64,000 nt of DNA, from the NCBI RefSeq assembly GCF_003255815.1, contig NC_037670.1, positions 31,498,251 through 31,562,250 of the forward strand, written 5' to 3'. The notes under the pieces were generated by a model, which did no database searches, had not been told where the DNA came from, and saw only the letters and a list, made by a program, of their open reading frames with translations. Shown here piece after piece: positions 58,981 through 64,000 of this stretch. How positions within the stretch are numbered: position 1 is the first letter of the stretch; each line of letters begins with the position of its first letter. Origin of the DNA: Theropithecus gelada. Lineage: Eukaryota > Chordata > Mammalia > Primates > Cercopithecidae. The position numbers and the translations under genes are program-made.

Positions 58981-60200
58981 TCTCATTCTGTCTCTTTCAC
59001 TCAATCACTCACATACACATAATACATACACCATATATGGAACACAGATCTCTTTGGAGATCTCCATTTCACTTTATTTTTACTGTTGTTTTGATGACCA
59101 CAAATACCCGATGCATTAGAGCAAGGCGACCTCTGTGATTCGCCGGGTGAACATATGCGTTGCTTGAGGAAGGGAATTTCCATCTGACCTCTACGGCGGC
59201 AGACTGTGTAGTCGTGTTGTGTGTTTATAATCTGTAATTTCATGTACTTGCTAAATTGCGAGCAGCTTTGTGTACTTTTGGCTCCTTCTCAAAAATTGCT
59301 GTATGAGTAACATGGTTTTAGTCTATCCAAGTCGACACCCACTTAAAATGTACTGCACCTTAGCACATTTGCTAGGGAATTAAATGTTAAGTCTCAGGTT
59401 CCAGAAACAGCTTTGTAAAACCTTAGCTGTGCTGTTCTTCTCTTGCTTTGTCAGCTGTACCCTTCGATTGCATTCAGAGCTGTAATTCAGTCAGAGGCGT
59501 TTGTATTCTTTATAAATAGATTAGCATCATCATTCAGATAATTAGGGGTAGATTTACATTTTTAAAGAAGTCTTAAACCAATTTCTGGAGTTATTAAAAC
59601 TGGCATCCTGATTTGTTCTGCTAATTACAGCTCAGCTCTTGGTCTCCCTGGCTACCACCTCTCCATACAGCTATTAAACCCTGTTTTTTCAGTAGTGGGA
59701 CAAAGTGCTGTGTTGAATAAACTTACAAAAGGTTTTCAGTTTTTGACTCCAGATCTATTTCTTGGAGACCTGGACACTCATTTTTAACTTAGCCAAATCT
59801 CAGTTCGCCTATTCTGCAAATCAAAAACAAACAAAAAAAACTAGGATAGAAATTCTATCTCCTCGTCAGAATATCATCCATTGAGGGCACATTTTTATGA
59901 AGGGAACTCGTGGTGTCATTGAGGTACCATCTGTATTAATACTAAACCTTGAGAATCGAAGTGGCTCCCTCCTCTTACTGTACCTTCTAGATTTTGGAGA
60001 AAATAATTTTGCTTTCTCCCTAAAACTTGTATGCTTTCATTATTTTCTTCAAAGTCATTGGGCGCAACCTCCCTGAGAAAGTTACCGTTTTACTCTTCCA
60101 TAATTCATCTTCGGACCCTCTAATTTCCTTCGTCTCAATGCCTGTGATGTGTGTGTATACTTTTCTTTCAAGGGGCAGGCTATTAAAATTTGGCCAGCTG

Positions 60201-60503
60201 GGCCGGGCACGGTGGCTCAAGCCTGTAATCCCAGCACTTTGGGAGGCCCAGACGGGCGGATCACGAGGTCAGGAGATCGAGACCATCCTGGCTAACATGG
60301 TGAAACCCCATCTCTACTAAAATATACAAAAAACTAGCCGAGCAAGGTGGCGGGCGCCTGTAGTCCCAGCTACTCGGGAGGCTGAGGCAGGAGAATGGCG
60401 CGAACCCGGGAGGCGGAGCTTGCAGTGAGCTGAGATCTGGCCACTGCACCCCAGCCTGGGCGACAGAGCAAGACTCCGTCTCAAAAAAAAAAAAAAAAAA
60501 AAA
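60201..60503 (+). mobile_element. AluY-type element, Old World monkey-like, full length
   Basis: ggccgggcacggtggctcaa through gcaagactccgtctc and an A tail. Perfect 16-base target duplication aaaatttggccagctg (60185-60200 and 60504-60519). Diagnostic-looking bases are cccagacgggcgga, aaaaaactagccgagcaagg and gagctgagatctggccactg. Low divergence, so it is the youngest Alu here. Confidence 0.96.
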
Positions 60504-61524
60504 AAAATTTGGCCAGCTGAAGATGGGGATGGGAGAGTTAGTTACTCTGAGGTGTTTTGGTCAGTGGTTTTAAAGAGTATTGAAGTCCATACGTTCAACT
60601 GTCTGTTCCTTTGTTGGATTTTTGCTCGCTTTGTCAGTGATACAAGTCTGGGTGTTTCAATATGTTCCTGCAACTTCTCTTTTCTGTGAAGGGTTTCATT
60701 TCAGACAGAACTAATCAGGCGAGCCTGTTGGGTGTCTGTTCCTATTTGTTGCTTTAGCTCCTGTGGAAGATCCCGGGCAGGGAATTTTACAATCTGATTT
60801 ATTAGGGACTCTTATTTTCTTTCCCTCCTCTCCTTGTCATTTGACCCCTGGGATTTTTTTTCTCCTTGGGGTTGAAACATTCTTCAATTTAGTCTTTGTC
60901 CAGATTCTTTTTTTTTCTTCTTTTCAGTAGGGGAGGAGGAAGGAGGAGGTGTGAGGGTAACAGGGCTGGGTCGGGGAGAGTGGAGCTACAATTGAAGTAG
61001 CATTCACTGAGAAAGCTTCCCGTAATGCTGCGTGATTTGCAGTAATTAACTGAAGGGCCCCCGCTGTACTCTTTGAAAGAAGGTTATCATTGTTCTTGTT
61101 TGCACAGATGAGCAGAATGATAGAGTAATCAGGTTCAGGCCACAAAGGGAGGCATTGTCTGGGCAAAGATCATTGAGAAACTCTTGAGCTCTGGTCCAGC
61201 AGTTCTTCTGCCAGCCCTTTTTCTAAATCCCTTTGCTCATTTTGAGTCATTATTGTCTTGGAGGTAGTGGTTACTTTTGCAGTTTACAAGGCTCCAAGCA
61301 ATTGAGAATACTGCTTATAAGAAACTTAAGTGAAGTGTTTTGTTAAACAGGCTAAACTAACTAGTCAGCTGGTTAACTGAGAATATTTTTGGGTGTATGG
61401 ATTTCTCTTTCATGCTCTCTTTGTCTGGAAATTGTAAACTGAAGAGTTACCTTTTCATTGTTGTCACCATGTTACATAGGGATATGCTTTTGCTTTGTAG
61501 TATTTATGTATTTATTTGTTCAAG

Positions 61525-61660
61525 CAACAAATATATGTAAGTGCCTGGCATCTGTCAGTTTTATCCTTGTGATTAGGACTATAGTGAACAGCACAGAGTT
61601 TCTGTCCTCTTGAAGCTTTTATTCTTGTGGGAGAGAAGGGTAAGAAATTAGTAAACAATT
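61525..61660 (-). mobile_element. L2 LINE 3' region
   Basis: aagcaacaaatatatgtaag, actatagtgaacagcacaga, tcctcttgaagcttttattc resemble the reverse L2 3' sequence. Diverged. Confidence 0.6.
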
Positions 61661-62773
61661 AACTAGACACGGTAAGTACAGGTATTGCTGTGTGTATGAA
61701 GAAAGCAAACGGTAATATATGTCAACATATTTATATGGCTGCCTCTATGTATGTGTCACTATTAATGACTGGATTTGTTTGTAAAATGACTGTATGACCA
61801 TGAGGCCAAATGGACATTTTTTTCCTTTAGAATTTTAAATTTTTAACACCATCTATTCAGTGTTGACATAGTCATGTGAGCCTATGTGTGTCTGCATGTT
61901 ATAATTTATTCGTTTTACAACCTTTATTTACCTTTAACAGAGAAAGTGATGAAAATAGAGAAGATGTTTGCATATCTTACGGTGTGTTTGTCTTGTGATT
62001 TTGTTCCCTGTGACATCTCCAGTGTAATCTTAGATTAAGATCTTTCTCATGAAAATTCCCACCGGTGTCTTGGATACCACATTTTTCTATGCCCTGATCT
62101 GGGTTTTTTTGTTTTGTTTTGTTTTTAACCTGCCAAGCTGAGAAAATGCAAAATGCAAGACCTCTCAGCTCCCTCATCTTCCTATTTTTGTTTGGGTCCA
62201 AAAACCTTCCCTCTAAATACTCTTGTAGAGAAGCTGTTTTGATTCCTGTTTTTAATGTACGTAGGGGTCCCTGCCAATCCACCCATGGGGCTTCTGTGGT
62301 GTTTACATTGTCAGTACTGAAGCCCCAGAGAGGCATGCCTTCCAACCAACACGCTGACTGCTGGGGAGGCCCCTCATGTTACCAACAGTGCCTCATCCCC
62401 TACATTGCTGCCAATTGGCATCTGTCACATCGGGAGCTGCCTGTGTGGGAATCTACAAGTAGGTTCCAAGACATTCACCTCTGGCAACAAAAGAGTGGGT
62501 GGAGAAGTTTCATTTCAAGTCTGACTCGCTGTTCCTCCGGCCACTCCCTTTTTGCTGAAAGGCAAGCCCGTGGGTGGCCCATGGAGACACCTTCTGGCAG
62601 AAGTTCCCTTAAGTTCCTGGGATAAAGTTCTTTTGCCACCTGTAGGATAAAGTTCAAGCCTGAATGTTTTGCCTGGGAGGACTTTCTGGAGTCCTTGTGG
62701 AGATTCTACTTGAGCAGTTATCCTGGTGACAGATTGACATTTAGGGTGTTCCCTTGTGAAATGCTTCTCTGGG

Positions 62774-62846
62774 ATCACGCCACTGGACTCCAGCCTGGGC
62801 GACAGAGCAAGACTCCATCTTAAAAAAAAAAAAAGAAAAAGAAAAA
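62774..62846 (+). mobile_element. Extremely 5'-truncated Alu tail with perfect target duplication
   Basis: Only about the last 50 bases of an Alu (atcacgccactggactccag to gcaagactccatctt) plus a mixed A/G tail. gaaatgcttctctggg is repeated exactly at 62758-62773 and 62847-62862. Confidence 0.95.
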
Positions 62847-63292
62847 GAAATGCTTCTCTGGGTTGCTGGTACATTGTAATATCTTGACAGAGTTTAGCTT
62901 TTGTTTGACAAAAAAATACAAGTTTTCTTTCCCATTTACCTAAACATAGGACATGTAAGTGATGCAAGTCTGGTAAAGTGCCTTCATCTTCAGTGAGCCC
63001 AGTCTCTTTTGTCTTGTTATTCTGCCATCCTTGAAAAGGCTTGGGTAGGGACATCCTCGACCGCAACACACACCTTCCTTTTATCAGGAAAAAGAAAACA
63101 GATAGGATAGCGGAAAGGATAACAGAAGACCCCCTCCCATTGAGCACAGTTCCTGAAAGTTGCAAATAGTTTTTTTGCTTATGTGCCATTGACCAGAACT
63201 TAAGCCCAATCCATGCCCTGCTGCAAGGAAAATAAGTCATCTTGGACTTAGTGGCTGCATGCTCACTTACATTTGAGGTGTTTGAGATTTTC

Positions 63293-63718
63293 CTTTTTTT
63301 TTTTTTATTTTGAGACAGAGTCTTGCTCTGTCGCCCAGGCTAGAGTGCAGTGGCGTGATCTTAGCTCACTTCAACCTCCACCTCCTGGGTTCAAGCAATT
63401 CTGCTGTCTCAGCCTCCCAAGTAGCTGGAATTACAGGTGACTGTCACCACGCCCGGCTAATTTTTGTATTTTTTTAGTAAAGACAGGGTTTCACCATGTT
63501 GGCCAGGCTGGTCTCGAACTCCTGACCTCAGGTGATCCACCCGCCTCTGGGATTACAGGTGACTGTCACCATGCCTGGCTAATTTTTGTATTTTTTTAGT
63601 AAAGATAAGGGTTTCACCATGTTGGCCAGGCTGGTCTCAAACTCCTGACCTCAGGTGATCCACCCGCCTCAGCCTCCCAAAGCGCTGGGATTACAGGCAT
63701 GAGCCACCGCACCTGGCC
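63293..63718 (-). mobile_element. Three-armed Alu (122-base tandem duplication)
   Basis: Poly-T head and right arm, then a left-arm block starting ttacaggtgactgtcacc that is repeated with a period of 122 (63431 and 63553), ending gagccaccgcacctggcc. About 425 bases instead of about 300. Confidence 0.92.
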
Positions 63719-64000
63719 TACTTTTGAGATTTTTCTGACTAAGATGGAATAGAGGATGGATATTGGGGGCCAACCATCAAATTGCCTGATTTTGAAATGT
63801 GATTATATCTATCCTGAGAAAACAAAATAGTAGAGATTGGTAATTTTAGATTTAACCTGGAAACCCAGGAACAAAACTCTGCTGTTTTTCCACTATTGTT
63901 GCTGACGCTTGAGCACCATTTTTCAGTAGAATGCAGAAACAGCTCTGTGGCATTTGGAGAGAAAGCCTGGCTCATTTCCCTTGCTGTTGTAGTTCAAGCC

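Larger units (their letters stand above)
58295..64000 (+). other. TIAM1: TIAM1 intron downstream of exon E, running off the window
   Basis: Starts with the donor GTGAGT. The next TIAM1 coding exon (which begins VAARTGET in human) is not found before 64000. Contents: an Alu with a (CA)n tail (58676-58980), a young monkey-like AluY (60201-60503), an L2 copy (61525-61660), a tiny Alu remnant (62774-62846) and a three-armed Alu (63293-63718). 58985-60185 and 60525-61520 carry no repeat I recognise. Confidence 0.9.

Noticed and set aside
62119..62625. 168-codon open frame near the right edge
   Set aside because: Does not match the next TIAM1 exon and shows no domain. It starts right after a (TTTTG)n run. 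Chance frame.
62515..63240. 241-codon minus-strand open frame
   Set aside because: Crosses the tiny Alu tail and its target duplications; no recognisable protein.
1..64000. CRISPR array, prokaryotic operon, or novel multi-gene system
   Set aside because: The window is primate intron-rich DNA of a single gene. Short tandem and interspersed repeats are all of transposon or microsatellite type.

Overview
This is mammalian, almost certainly primate, nuclear DNA. The density of Alu elements of all ages, old L1/L2/MIR copies, MaLR and ERV1 LTRs and (TG)n microsatellites leaves little doubt. One intact Alu (60201-60503) carries bases I associate with the Old World monkey AluYR lineage rather than human AluY, so a macaque- or baboon-like source is more likely than human. 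That is inference from remembered consensus sequences.

Only one gene is recognisable: the plus-strand 5' coding part of TIAM1, the Rac-specific guanine nucleotide exchange factor. Five coding exons are present: A 14463-15436 (start ATG at 14474), B 29403-29850, C 36162-36334, D 55772-55996 and E 58109-58294. They join in frame (phases 0, 1, 0, 0, 0) to give residues 1-665 of a protein that is about 1591 residues in human. This covers the N-terminal myristoylation motif, the long phospho-regulated N-terminal region, the first PH domain (about 434-549), the coiled coil (about 556-590) and the start of the Ex region. The Ras-binding, PDZ and catalytic DH-PH parts lie downstream of the window. 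Residue numbers of known sites (Ser172, Ser231, Tyr384) come out as in human, so I see no coding indels.

Everything else is intron or 5' flank. 1-14462 is upstream of the coding start, presumably an intron between non-coding 5' exons and exon A, although no UTR exon could be identified. Introns of about 14.0, 6.3, 19.4 and 2.1 kb separate the five exons, and at least 5.7 kb of the next intron follows. The 19.4 kb intron is the most repeat-laden and most rearranged part.

I found no second protein-coding gene, RNA gene, CRISPR array or novel multi-gene system. The notable signals are structural: a collapsed duplicate of downstream sequence inserted into an Alu near 39.1-39.4 kb, two independent three-armed Alus, one target site used by two Alus in turn, a tailless Alu with a perfect target duplication, and an 18-bp palindrome at the left edge.
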